Assembly (NCBI GenBank): GCA_028023455.1
Contig: JAQFVV010012572.1
Location: forward strand, 1,178,001-1,242,000
Direction: 5' to 3'
Source: Epiperipatus broadwayi
Lineage: Eukaryota; Onychophora; Udeonychophora; Euonychophora; Peripatidae
Length of the DNA: 64,000 bases
Positions 26,101 through 41,100 of the stretch are shown here, piece by piece. The notes beneath the pieces are model-generated. The model did no database searches. It saw nothing but the letters and a program-made list of their open reading frames with translations, and had not been told where the DNA came from. Position numbers and translations under genes: made by a program. The stretch's first letter is position 1, and each line of letters begins with the position of its first letter.

Positions 26101-29100
26101 TTGGAATAATTACTTGATTATGGAAAAAAAATTGGCACATACGTGACAAAAAATTTAGTAATGAAAGTTGACTTTTTTATATGCTCTTTGCAAACTATAT
26201 TTGGGCATACATGTTAACATGATCAGATAGATATCATCCTTATTGTATTTTTGTTGACATTTGAAAATAAATGTTAAGCATAGAATTGTAAACTTTTTGC
26301 TTTTATGTTTTATACACAAATAGAATTGACACAATTTTTTAATAATTCAACTTTTTTATAAAAGAGTATATGATTTTACTACATGATGATGGTTGACATA
26401 AAAGGGCCTGGAAATTAGATGATTCACCATTTTTATTATTTATATTAACATTTTTATTGAGGATAGTGTAGAATTTCAATTTTTTTTGGTGTTATATATT
26501 TGTATTGTTAAAACACTATTTTATAATTGAGTTAGCGTACTGAAAACATTTTTTTAATTGTTTTTTTTTAACAATTTAATTTTTTTTGTTAGTGAATACA
26601 CTACAAAAATTGTGTATATTTTTGTATGCTGTGATAGATAGCTTAAAGGTGTTGGAAAAATAGATGCTTTTAAATTCATAGGTATCTGTAAAATAACTTC
26701 TTTATCATGTGTTATAAATTGCAGAAAATCTAATTGTATTTTAATGATGAGAAGCTATCATTGAATGGTCTTTGTTGTTTTAATTGGCAGGTTATTATTG
26801 TGCTATGCTCTTTATTTGATATTTATATCCATAGTGCAGTGTGGAGGTTTTTCAAAAATCTGATCCTTAGAAAGTCATCTGACCATTCATTATTGGCCAG
26901 GAAAGGATAATTAACATTTTTTAGTCGCAGTTAATCATTTGATTATATAGATATGTAATAAATATATAAAAATAATTGTAATATGACATGCTTGCAACAG
27001 ATGAAATGCCATACCTTCAGTCAGCAAGCGATTACTCTACCTTCCATTAATTTTTTTAAAATAAAAATCAGTTTGAAAATTTTTAGCTGTTGTGTTCTGC
27101 TAATTTGTTGAAGTCTCTGATATTGCAACATAGTTAATATTTAACAAAATTTATAAGCTAGCAGAAATGGAATGTCATCTAATTTTCAAATGTTCTGACT
27201 AATTTTTTTATATTTATTTGGCCCTAAATATGATGGCATAGGTAATGATCTTTTTTTATTTTTTAAATATAATTATATAAATTTTTTTTTTCTATAGCTT
27301 ATATATTTTTATTCATTGACAGTGAGATTTGTAGTTAGTATATCCATTTGCTATGTTATGATTTAAGGTTTGATTCAGATTAGACGAACTTCAGAATTTT
27401 TCTGGTCTAAAAAATGTAGGATTTTTATTCAGGTAGGCGATCCAAATTCAACCCAACTAGCTATCCAATAGCAGTTAATAAATGAATATTTATCTATTAT
27501 TAGCTGGAAGGTAAATATTTCAAATTAATCTGGTTTGGTCAGATAAGTATTGATATGCTGATCCTTGAAAATAAAAAATGTGATTGTAAAATGATGCTGT
27601 CTCCTTAATTTGAGATGATACCATAGTCCTATGTGTATTAAGCTTATAGTTTAATTTTACCGTTTACAGTTCTGTGCATTTAATATCCCCACCTCTCCCA
27701 ATGTTAGTTTTTCATTAACTGTACAATAATTTACATATTGCATTGCATATAGATTTGGAATTGATATAATACAATTTTATTGATAATGATTTGATTGGGT
27801 TTGGCTTTTATTTATGTCTTCTTTTTATACTTTAATTACTACTTGATATCATACAAATGTAATAATATTTATGCATCATCAAGTTCTTTTTGCTATTATG
27901 CTTGTTATGTGTATCAGATCTTTTTTTCTTAACTGCCAAAAGCAGTTTTTATGCAGATAATTCTTTTTTATCTCTAGATCTATTTTACATTTATCATTGG
28001 TTTTTGATAATATATATTTTTTTAATGACAGATTTATGATTAATTATTTTTGGATATTGTACTTGCGGAAATTTTTTCAATGGGTACAGTAATTGCTGGT
28101 TAAATTAACTCCACCTAATAAATATGCAATATGTAAGTAAAGAATAATAATAAATTCATAAAAAGCTGCATTTTTTGCAAATAGATAATTATTTGAAGAT
28201 ATTGAAAATAATAACTGCAGGAACTTTTAGACTAGGTGCTTAGTTAACATTTGTACTTTTTTTTTTTTTGAACTAGGATCACATATTTATTTACTATTGT
28301 TCTCACTTTGGTTTTTTTATAATTTTTAAATTAGTTTCTGTCATAATTGTAGCCCAAAGTCTAATATATATATATTTAAATCAAATGTTTATATGGATTG
28401 TTATAATAATGAGTAGAAATGAGATAATATCTATTAAATAGAGATAAACTTTATCTTTTGATGTTACTAAAAAAATTATGAAGTCAAAGGTCCCCAACGA
28501 AAGAGCTATTATAGGTTTATGAGAAAAACTTGGTTAGCCCCAGGAATTGTTGATTAGTAGTAATTGGTAATTTCTTAGTAACATCGAAAGATAAAGTTTA
28601 TTTCTATTTAATGGATATTATTTCATTACTTCTATTCATTACTATAATATATATTTGTATATACATTTATATATATAAATGCATATCGGAGAAGTAAAAT
28701 TTTTTTAATATTTTTTTTTTCTTATTTCAGATTAACTCTTCTCCACATGATGTGGCTGCAATGATTGAAAAATTACGAATTTGAATGGATCTTTTAACAA
28801 AATTTATAAAACATAGAATGCTAATCAACCTCTTTTCTCACAACCAAAGAATATTTTAAAAATAAAATCAGGTCATGTGGAAACCAAAGTGGGACCAAAG
28901 TTGTATCAAAAAAAAAAAAACGACTAATTTTTATTTTGGATATTTGTTTTTTTAATTTTTAGATATTGTTATTTTCCTCAAATAAAGATAGTATTTTAAA
29001 AATTTGTAAATTTGAAGAGATATGTAGGAGGATTCCAATTATTCTTTTAAATGGGACCACAAATATTCTGGGAGCAGAAATTGTTACAAAAAGTATGTTA

Positions 29101-32100
29101 AAATATTCGCTCTAAATTTTTTAGATTCTCAAAATTATGTCTATTTTGAATATTATCCTTATATCCATCTGTACATATGCATGCATATATCCCAAAAATA
29201 ACTTATTGGTTGCTTTATTTGGTGCTCTATGCTCTATTGTAATTCAATAAATGAAACATTAATTTGATTATATTTTGATAATACGAATTTGAAAATAAAC
29301 TTATGTTAATGGATTATAGGAAGGATCTCTTATTTATCTCACTATAACATATAAGGCTTGGAATACTTAATAAAAATAATATTCTTGTTCAGAACAGTTG
29401 CTTTTCGTATTTATAGCTGTTAGTTTTCATGCTTTCACATATATGTTTGAAATTCTCAGGGTAATTTTGATCCTTGCAGTAATATTATGCCATATCTATA
29501 ATATTGTTTAATTTAAAAATTGTACACACATTAAGATTTCAACCAAAATAATTAATATGAAAATGAAATAATGTATTTATGAAAAAAACTGCGCAATATT
29601 TATTTATTCAGTGTAGGATTTTTTTTTCTTTTGATAGTTTAATTATTAACAAATATCATAAAGGATCAATCAGAAGATACATTCACTAGTGATTTTATTA
29701 AGTCTGTAATTTAATTTAAAAATTATATCCATATTATGATTTCTCAAAATAATTAATACAAAAATGTAATTATGAAAAGATCTGCCCAACATTTATTTAA
29801 TTAGTGTAGGAATTTTTGGTTCTACTGTTTTAATATTCTTAACTGTTAACAAAATATCATTAAGGAATTTATAGAGATTTCAATTCTGCCACTCTAGCCA
29901 TAGATTTGATAATTATTAACTATGTTGTTCATGGTTTGAGTTTGTCATATTTAATTAGATGTTAAATTCTTTATTAAGCAGATGAGTGCAATGACCATGG
30001 GTTGTCTGAATCTGTTAATGAAAATCCAGTCATGTTTAGAAGATCAAAACCAGCTAATTTTATTATTGGATCTGCAAAAAGAAATTACATAGTAATAAAC
30101 TTAGAGAGGAATTATATATACATTTGTATGTATTATTATCTAGGTGACTAAATACATGTATGAACTTATTTGCTGTCTCAATCAAAATATTTAAACTTAG
30201 TATTCTTTTTTGTCCTTTTTTTGATGAAATTTGGAAGATATGATGCCAAAATGATAAGATTAAGGTAAATGAATAACTTGAAACTTTAGATTTAGTGTTA
30301 GGCTATTTGTCTTTATAGTATCATATATCAGAAAAATCATCTTTTTAGATTTGGTTATCTTGGTATTCTGATTAATGTAGATGAGATAGGTGACTCTGAA
30401 GAATTTGAAATAATATTTGTAATAATCAAAAATGGTGTAATTTTTTTTTATTATAAGAAATTGTTTTCTATTCTTAATTCACTAGAACATTCTTTCAAGC
30501 AATGTTTCCTCTAAGAGTAGATTATCTCTGAGCTAAAAATACAAGAGCTGAGCACATTAACTTGAACTACGTGCAGTAAAAAAAGTATATATAATGTGGT
30601 GATACAAAGTGGTTTAGAGCCGCAAAATTACCAAGATTACACAGATTATAGTAGCTGGTACGAGGGTGCCATGCACTAGACCGAAAGGATTATTCCATGA
30701 TCGTAGTGTTTATTTATATATGTATCATGGCCTCGTAATCTTTTATAATGTAATCTTTCATGGACTTTAATAATTCTGATAAATTCTCTCTCCAGAAGAC
30801 AATATTGTTATCAATACTATAGTTATATATTGAAATAACAAGAGAGACACGCAAGTATGAGTATACAATAATATTTATTTTCTTTTTCCTGTTTTTTTTT
30901 TATTCCCTTTCCCAATCTCATTTAACTTCATTCTGAACTGACTGATTTATTTAAAAATAAAATTCTTTCCAGTTAGCACAATCGCTTACCACTTGTTTAC
31001 AATACTCTTATTCTAACATTATAATAATCTTTCCCGAGAAATACGCCCATCACTAATCTACAACCAACAAAGATCCAACTTTATTGATAGCGTCCCACCC
31101 AAATAGCGATGACAATCCAGGTGTATTATATAATAGTGAGTTAACTGTATACAGCTTAACTCAAAATCTCTCCATTGCTAGTGTTAAATAATTTAATCTT
31201 AATCTCTTAATGATGGTATAAATGTCTTGTTTTCTTATGTCCACTGATTTTACTTTTACATCCGCTTATTACAACATAAGTGCCTTGTGTTTCTTATGAC
31301 AAAAATTTTATCTGACTTAACCTACTTTTTAATTTCTCCACAATCGAGCAGTTCACATTCATGAAACCAAAATCTACATACACATAAATACAATAAAGAT
31401 AAAAAATATAAAAAAATGAAATCAATATAAAAACCTACCCCCTCCAAAATTATATCAAAAATAATGTTATTCAAAATAACCCCATACTCTATTGTTGAAA
31501 CATTTATGAATCTACAGTACCTTATATACATAAAACACGATTGACTCTATGATTATATTTCGCTAATCACAATAGAAAAGTTCATTTTATAAACAGTTTA
31601 TAATTACCCATTTGTTGATCTGATGTTAGTATGGATTAAATTGGCATCGACCATTCATTTCCCAAAATACTGGGTGGTTATCAGAAGGGTAGTCCATGGG
31701 TTGACATTTTCCCGTAAATTCTTGCGCGAATCCTCTCAGTCCTCTTTCTTCTGGAAACATCCTCATTTAGCTGGCTGGCTTCATACTTTTTCGGAGATTG
31801 AGATTTCTAGGCATACTTCAGGTGCCGCTCGGGAGACGTTTGCCCGGGAGAGAAGTCCTTGATTCTCTCTAGCTGAAGAATATTTTTATAGCAACTTGCT
31901 GCAATAGCTTTCAATTTTAATAATCTATGTGAACAAAACAAGTCTCCGTAATTTATACTTTTTTCTCAACCCCCCCCTCCCATCTCTCTCTTCACTTTCA
32001 ATTAATTTTATTTTTCGAACAGGATTCTCACCTTTTTGGTTTGTTTTTAGCAAAAATTTGTCATTTAAATTTCTGTCTTTTTTTTTTTTTTTGAATTTTT

Positions 32101-35100
32101 AACTTTAAAAAGTTCTTGATTAATTAATGAAATTTACAATGATTAGACTCTTGCAATACTTTTCATTACAAATCGGTATTTAGCTTGGGTTTCAACAATA
32201 GAGTTTAATTGCGATCTTTTTAATTTCTCCCAACCCATTTTTTTCCAAGAATTTCAACAAAACAACAAAAAAAACTTATAAGTCAAGGCAACTATTTTAT
32301 CTTGAACTATAATCAACTTAAATTTAAAGAAAAAAATCAAACTTGAAAGTCTTATTTCTTAGTGAGATAATTTTTTTTTTAATAGATTAATTATAATATT
32401 ACATATTTTTATAAAATTCTATTTATAAACTAATGAAATAACTACGAAATTAAATATATGTATTTACATATGAGATGGCAGAAAATACCATCTCAATAAG
32501 GATGTCAAAATGTAATATTTATTTGCACATTTACATTGAAAGTAGTTTATTATTAATGAAATGTTATAGAACATAACTTAAAATTAATATCAAAACTGAA
32601 TAATACTAATTAGAATTTTATTTTTCCACATCATTTTTTACAATTTATTCAAGTTTTATAAACTTCATCTAAGTTTATTTGCTTTTCTGATAAGGTACAA
32701 TGCTTAATGTTTATTAAATTATTCAAATGTTTGTCATCTAGTCTATTATAGGATTTTGATTTTATTGCATTCATTAAACTAAAACCATATTCACTATTGG
32801 TGCTGGAAGCTTAAAAAGTTACAAAATATCGAAAAGTACTGAAAGTTCTCTATATTCTTGGTCTTTTAAGACATATAACTAAATCATTAAATGATTTGAT
32901 TACTCCAAATTTTTCATTTACTAAAAATTTCAAATTACCATATTATTTTAAAATTGTATCTAAGCTTGTATGGTTTTCATCATTATTATTTATTATAAAT
33001 TGATATTTTACAAATAAAACGTTTCAGATTATTTTTTCCATGCTCTGATTAAATTATTTTTTATTACAAAAGGATCCAAGGTATTCCAGTAATTTACATC
33101 TTCCTCTGGACATTATTATCTAAATGATTACAAATAGTTGAATAAATACTGATGAAGTATCTATATAGTCACTGGAATATAAAATCATTTGAACATTCAT
33201 ACTCCATCAGATGTTATGTACATATTGTGCTCATAGTTCATTAATTTTTGCCTTTGCAAATTGGTGTGCCTCCATTGAGGATAAATAAGTTCTTTGCAAA
33301 GTTTTATTTAATACTGATAATTCCGCAAGTACATTTTGAAGAAGCACACTTGCTATTCAATATTGTGTGTTTTTGGGATTTTTAAAATAATATTTATTGT
33401 GTCATTGAATTCTTCAACTTGTTTTGTGCAGTAACTTATTAAAATGTCACAATTTCTTACTAGAGCAACTAATGCAAAATATCCAGATATCTATTTTACT
33501 TCTTTGAGATGTCTGAATGATATAACATCAATTTCTGAAATGTTGGCCAATTGTTAGTTTCAATTCTTGTAAATAGTCTACTAAATATTGTATATATTAT
33601 TCTTAAAAGAGTTTCAATATTCTTAATAAATGGAACCTGTTTCTATGCATCATCTATTCTGAGTTCTCAGTGAGCCATACAATGCTGTTGAACTAAAATG
33701 GGGAATATTGTCTCATGGATGAGCAATCACCATTTGTTTTTCTTAGTAGTATTGATGCTTCGTCAGAACTAAACATAAACATTTTTATAAATCAAAATTA
33801 TTCTCTCTATAAAACTTTTATTTCTATTATAATAGAATGACTATCACATGCAATAAATTTAATAGTGCTGATAAATTTTGTACGATAGTGGGATTCAAAT
33901 TTTGATTTATATTTTATATATATTATTTTTTTCCCTGTCAAAATATTTGTATTTTCATCAGCTATCAAACAATGAAATAATGTTTGAACTTCATTAATAA
34001 TCTCTCTATGGGTTACTAAATTTATACATTCTATAAATGATTAAAAACCACTCAACACTTAGACTATCCCAATATCAATAACAATCAACAATTTCTAACT
34101 GTTGTCAAGGCAACCTTTTAACAATAGGGGTGCTAAGCCATAACTCTGGAATGTTTACATATTTTTGTATATGATCATGTACAGATTGCACAGAAAGTAT
34201 TGATGAATTGATTATAATTGCTAGGATAACATTGTCTATTAGAATTTTAATCAGATTTTTCTCTGTTTTCTTGTGTTCAGCGTTTTCTAATCTGAGATTA
34301 TGATTTTCTAGTTTTTCAATTAAAATTCTCAAAATTCCTGTATTGTTTTTATTTTGGATCGCAATAACAGAATTGGTATGAACTTTTTGATTTAAATGTC
34401 ACTTTAAATAATCTATTTTCCATTCAGTTTTATCAATAGTAAATTCATTTTTTGAATTTCACTGAACGAAAATCTTACAAGTGATATCTATATTGCTTCA
34501 ATAACTAAAAATGTCTCCGAGTGTAATAGCTTTAATTTTTGATGACTATGCCATTTCAGTTTCCACTGACTGGGAGAGCCATTCATGTTTTAATTAATTT
34601 TTTTTATTTTTAGTATGACAGTGAAGAATTCAATTGAATTGCTGAACATTTTGACATTTATAGGAGCTAAACTTAAAATATTTTTATGTTGAATGATTTT
34701 TTTTAATTACAATAATAATAATAAAAAAAAACCAGTTGCTGCGAATGCCTGCCACGACAACGGGTAGTGGAAGAAAAACAGTATTTGGTCAGTGTTGCTA
34801 TATATAGGCTGAAATTTATGTGGAAGATATTAGCTATATATAAACTAACTGTACTTATCATTTATTGATGGCTAGTTTATATGTAGCCCTTTGGGGGTTT
34901 TCAGTAGCTTTCACATTAATTGTAGTCTGAAATGTAATTGAATTGGAATCTATTTTTAGTTGTTTCACACACTGGATTCAAGTTTATGTCCTTAAATATA
35001 AAAACAAATGGATGAATACTTTGAGTATTGGAATGTTTGGAGTGTGCAAAAACCTCTGAACGGTGCAAACTTTCAAAATTACTGCACAATTGCACATTTC

Positions 35101-38100
35101 TTAGCTTAGAGGAAACCTTGCTTGCAAGAGTTATATTTTTCAACAATCATATATGTGACTTTGACATTGGCTTCCATCCAAGTATCATATTCTATAAATT
35201 TATTCTTTAATTTCTATGAAATCTGAAGCACTCCACAAAATTTATGTAATATTTTTAGATTACTGTGTTTTTTTCTTTCTCTTCACCTCTTCATCTGCAG
35301 TTGAATTAATGCTTTATTAACTCTTCGTTAAAATTTCTTTGAGCCTCAGTACATTCTTCAAAATTTTTCGTGCATCATATTTTTAAAAACATCTCCCTCT
35401 TGCTTTTCATGCTTCTGAATAATTAATGATTTTTAATTTATTCATTAATTTTCAGAAAACCTTGAAGTCAATCACATCTTCACTCTATAGAGTTTTTCAA
35501 TATATATATTTATAAGTTCTGGTTTTAATTCACCCTTTGCTACTTTTATAAGTTTTATTGTTTGTGCAATAATTTAGGTTTTTCAGCATTCCATTAATTG
35601 AATTTCAAGGTTGACTTCATAAGATTGTTCAAATAATCAAATGGTGTATGTAGTCTTGACTCATTGAATGACATCTTAGTCAAGAGGATTCAGTAATAAA
35701 TAGTATTAAGAAGTAAAAAAGCAATCTTGATATCTTTATCTATATATAGCAAAGAGATTCAAAATAGACTAGATAAATTATTTATTATTAATAAGACTTA
35801 AAATTTTAATTTTATTCCTCAGATATTTTTAATTTATGAATGAAATTTGGAAGTCTTCAGTAAATACAATGATTGTAATCCAACACTTGGGTCATATTGT
35901 TTGAATACAGGTTGTTTATTTTTGAAGTGCATTAATTGTCAGATCATTATGACTAGCATTACTGCACAGTACTAAGCATTCCTTCCTTGATTTAAAACCT
36001 TTGTCTGTTTTATGTTTTTATGAATATATTTTTGATTTGGTATCCCTTTTCAGAACAGTCCACTCATTTTGCAATTAAACATTTAGTATCCTCTTTAATC
36101 ATTTTCTTCATTTTTGTTGGAAATCTGGCAAAAGCCTCTTTATTAGCTAATGCAGCTTCTGTAATTTTTATATTGTAAGAATAAATTGACTTCTAAATCT
36201 ATATGATCATCCTTTATTGCAATAAAAGACTTATATATTTATATTCAATGGATTCTTTACTAAATATTCATTCATTGCTTTTTGGCATTATAAATTATTG
36301 GTTTACCAAAATACTCTTTCTGATCTTTTAGTCAGAAATTTAAAATTTATCAGTCTTCACTAAACACTTATTTGGATGTAACTTCATTAGTATTGAAGGC
36401 ATAAGTAACACTAGTGTGAATTTTTCCCCCTTTTTTACTATATCATAAATTGACAATTAGTTTTTATTGAAACATCTAATCAAATTAAGGATATCTTTTT
36501 TTATCTTTCACTGTTAATAAGGTAGGATTACTTTTATGTTTTGGGACCATTTAAAACAAAATTAATTCATAATGGCTATGACTTATTTTAAAATAAGAAA
36601 ATTCTTACAGTTTAATAGCAGCAATTTTGTGTCTGATTGAATGTATGTTGCCCTGAATATGCAAGTTAATTTAAAAGGAAAAGTGTTTCTAGTTTGATAT
36701 TAATTGTATATCTTAAGTGCAAAATCTGAATTAGTGGGGATTAAGAGATAATTCACAACACCTCTTGTACAAATAGAGTACTCACAAAACTTATGAATCC
36801 AAAATTTTTTAATATTTTTTTCAAGTTGCTGATATTTGAACAACTCTACAATATTTAAATAATGCCTTGGCCATATTTTTAAATAATTTTTTAAATCTTG
36901 ACTACGTATTTCTTTAATATTGTACAAACACTAATGTGCAATAGTTGTTAGAAACTAAAACATGCTTTTTCTGAAAATATTGTATTCTCTGTTTTTAATA
37001 AGGTGGTAACTGATTGGCTGTCAAATGCAACAAATGGATAAATCTTGCATGCCCATTAATAAAACAAGTTCAAAACTGTTAATGTTTTAGCAGTGTGTTT
37101 TCTCTCATCAATTTGAACTCTAGGCATTTGCCTAGCTTATGAGAATGATGACTGCTTATAACATGATATTGAATATATTCATCTATTTATATATTACTAA
37201 AGTTTTTGTTTTATATTTTTTGGTATTCTGATTGTAACAAAACTGTTCTAAATTTTTAGATAATGAGAAAAACTTCATATATCAAAATTCATAAATTCAG
37301 TCATATCAGAATTTTTTCTGAAAATAAATGAATATTTATGATTATATTACATATTACTCTCAGACTTTTTATAGCAGTTTTAACACGAATTATTAATTCA
37401 TTTAAATTTTACAAATGTTAATAGTTTTTTCAGTTAATGCTCTACACCTTCAGAAAACATTACAAGAATTTTGAGATGAAAGTAAAGTAGTAGGACTAAA
37501 GATAAATGCTAAAAAGATTAGTGTAGATTGACTTTTCAGAGATTGATATTGACAAATTTTAAATTAATTACATATGACTTGGTTTGAATATTAAAACAAA
37601 TGGGAAAAAGGAAATACATTTACAAGTTTGAAAAGAAAGATTTTGTAATATACCTGTTTACTAATTGTTATATTTATGGATCTAATATTTGAACATTTAG
37701 CTGAAAAGCAATTCAAAAACATCAAATCATAGAACAAAATGTTGGGAAATGGGAGGGATCAAAACTGAAATATATGAGAGTAAATAGACAGGTATTGAAA
37801 GAATTATGAAGCTGAAATGGAGTAGGACTGGATATAATGGATGAACAGTTGAAATCTTAAACTGGATTTTAAAAGACTGAATCTATATGTGAGATACTAT
37901 CCATATGTAAGATGGAATATGCAGGAGTGAGTTGGATGAGAGAAACTATGGATTGAAGAAACTGGATTAAGATTAAACTTAGATTATATTACAGTGGATT
38001 TATATTAGATGAAAATCATGATAATCATCCATCCTTTGCTATTAAATCAAATAGTTTATCAATGCCTACATAATTGTCAATAGTCAAATAGAGTCTTAAA

Positions 38101-41100
38101 AATTCCAGATTTTTAGGAATGTGTTTAGCATTTGACTTGATATATAACTTTGTTCTTCTTACAGCGGGAAAATATTGATTTTATTTAAAATATCTAATGA
38201 ATGTTTCCCATTATATTTGTACTATAAATTATTTAATTATTCTGTTCTTGAAAATACTTTTGCTGTAGTGGCTTGTGTGTACACATATTTTCATATCCAA
38301 ATCAAGGTAGGCATAAATCTATGTATAAATATATACATTGCCAATATCAGAAATAGCTTTTAAAAAAATTATAAAAATATAGTCTTTTTAAATTTATTAA
38401 TCTTATCTGTTTAAAGATAATAATATTCAATGAAAAGCAATAGAGTGTAAATTATTGCAACCAAAAAAAGCAAGATGGATATGTGTGTATATATTATAAT
38501 GACCATTAATGTATCATTTATCAAAAGAATAATATAGTTAGTGACTTGCTTTTTAGTAAATCATTTATGTAAACTTTGTTTTTTTCCCCCTTTTTAAATT
38601 TTTTTTGAATATTTTTATCATTTTGTAATTTTTTTTGTATACTTATACAGCAAAAAGAAAAAGTAATTAATTTAGAAAAAACTGCCTGAAGCCAGTCCTG
38701 GTATTTTAAATATAATTTACATTAATTTGTTAGGGTATTTAAGTCAGAATACATTTCTTCTTTAATTTATGGTGTTTATACATTTTTTTTTTTCGTTTTT
38801 ACAAAATTTATATATATAAAGAAAAATGTCTGTATAATAAGTAAGATAAAAAGTGAAACATTGTTTAAATACCTCACTATAGGGCAAAAATCTTTTTGAT
38901 ATCACCTAGAAAAATAGTGAAGATATTTATATGAGTATTTGCATATATCTGAATCATTACATTGCCTATTTTTATAAATAAATAGTTAAAATGATTAAGC
39001 ACTTAACTATTGATACATACAATTATGTAATATGATTAAAGAAATATACAAATACTTTTCAGGTTGATTTTTTTTTTGTGTGATTATTATTCCAGTTTTC
39101 AATTTTATATTGTTTTTTTTTAAATATGTACTGTTTGTGTTTATTTTCCAAATATTATTGAGGTGCATACACATTTTAATTTATAATTGTAAAATTCTTT
39201 AAATGACCACTTTTTTGACTGTACTTTATTCAGATTATTCTGAATTTTAATGTGAGAAATGAAAAAGAATTAAAAAAATTTTGAAGTGTTGTTTATTAAA
39301 TTATTTTTTTATAATAAAAAATCATAGATATTTTTTAAAATCTTATTTTAAATATTGTTTTCAATTGTAGACATAATCTGGATGCATATGTGTGTAAATA
39401 TATGTTAATACCTCATTTGTTCTTCAATTTTATAAGTGATATATTTTTGAAAATTATTATTTGTGTACATATGTTTTTAAAATTTCATTTTATACACATA
39501 TATTTTAATTTTTTTTTATACCATTTTTGTCATTTTAGTGAATAAATAGATATTTTCATACAAGTTCTTATTGTTTTATTAATTTATGGTTTATGAACAT
39601 TAAAATTGAATCTCTTGTGAATATGGCTGATATTTTATATATATTCTAAGCCATTAATTTAATATATTAGTAATAGTAATAATAATAAACAGCTACCCAA
39701 AAATGATTATGGCCATTCCAACTGAAAAAAAAAACTTTTTCTGAAATATTTCAATAACATGTCTAATTGTAGTTCTCCAGTGTATTTTCTTCTCTGCCAT
39801 ATATTCTCAATGGAAATAATTGACATTGCACTTATTTAGAATATTGAGATAATCTTACAAAATCCATGTTCAACTTTATCATAAAACACTTTTAGGAAGT
39901 TTTCCATTGTTCATTCGTTTTACATGTTCCGACCAAAAAGGCGTGATTTTACAATAGTAAGCTCAAAATAGTATTGCAACCTGCAAGCTAAAGAACATAT
40001 TAATTGATTTTACGATCTTGCTGTTGTATTTTTAAAATTTTACTGAGCTTCCTTAAATGAAACTTTTCAAATGCCTTTATATTGTGTTGATAGTGTGTCC
40101 AAGTTTGACATCCATATAATAAATTAGGTAAAATAATAGCTTTATATATAGCTAACTTAGTTGTAGTAATTCCCTAAAATGAAATATTTTATTTTTTAAC
40201 ATTTTAAAAGCAGAAGCAGCACATTAGAATCTATTGGATTTCATCATTTAAGTCCACCATTGTTACTTATAAAACTACTAAAGTATTTAAATTAGTTTAC
40301 ATTCTCAAGTTGATAACTGGCTAAGTTGAAAAGTTGCTGACGATTTTTTTTTCCATCATTGGCTGATAAAGAACCCAAGTTTTTTGAACATGAATTAATA
40401 AATTGAGATCTTTATATTAAACATTAAGAACATTCTGTAAATCATTTTTTGAACTGTGCAAAAATAATATATCAAATTAAAAATTCCACCATCAAATCTA
40501 TAACATATCTTGACCCCTCTGATTAATCACCTATATCAATTCCAAAGATCACTCCCATAAAAATTGAAAACAAAGTTGGAGCAAGTACATAGCCTTGTTT
40601 AACATCAGTTTTCATTTCAAGTGCCTCATATTTTTCACCTGTAGTAATAACATTTTCAGTGAATAACCAACTAATTTCAAACAATGTCATAGATCTGTCC
40701 TATTAATTGAATCAAATGCTTTTGATCAAATCAGTAAAAGTAATATATAAATCATTCCTTTGTTTCTGATACTTTTCTTGCATTTGCCTGGCAACAAAAA
40801 TATTTATAGTGCTTCTTGATTCCCTAAAACCACATTGAGTCTCTGGAATTTATTCATCTGTAAATGGAAGCAATCGATTCAAGAAAATTCTTGAAAGTAT
40901 TTTTCCTGTAGTAAATAATATTATCCTACAATAATCACCACAATCTTATTTATTATTTTTGTTTTTAAAAATTGGAACATTTAAAACATCCTTAAGATCA
41001 GATGACACAACTTTATGACTCCAGATATTCCAAAAAAATCCAATATTTTTGAAGTTAATATATCTGCATCATATTTTAAAACTTCTCCAGGTATTTCTTC

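Larger units (their letters stand above)
30500..35120 (-). mobile_element. 4.6 kb hAT transposon with 8-bp target duplication
   Basis: The left end CAATGTTTCCTCTAAGAG (30500) is inverted at the right end, which on the minus strand reads CAAGGTTTCCTCTAAGCT (ending 35120). Flanking 8-mers are CTTTCAAG (30492-30499) and CTTGCAAG (35121-35128), one mismatch apart. GTTTCCTCTAAG is a familiar type of hAT terminus. The right 2.5 kb carries a decayed transposase on the minus strand. The left 2 kb is unassigned and includes a G/C-richer patch at 31623-31870. Confidence 0.8.
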
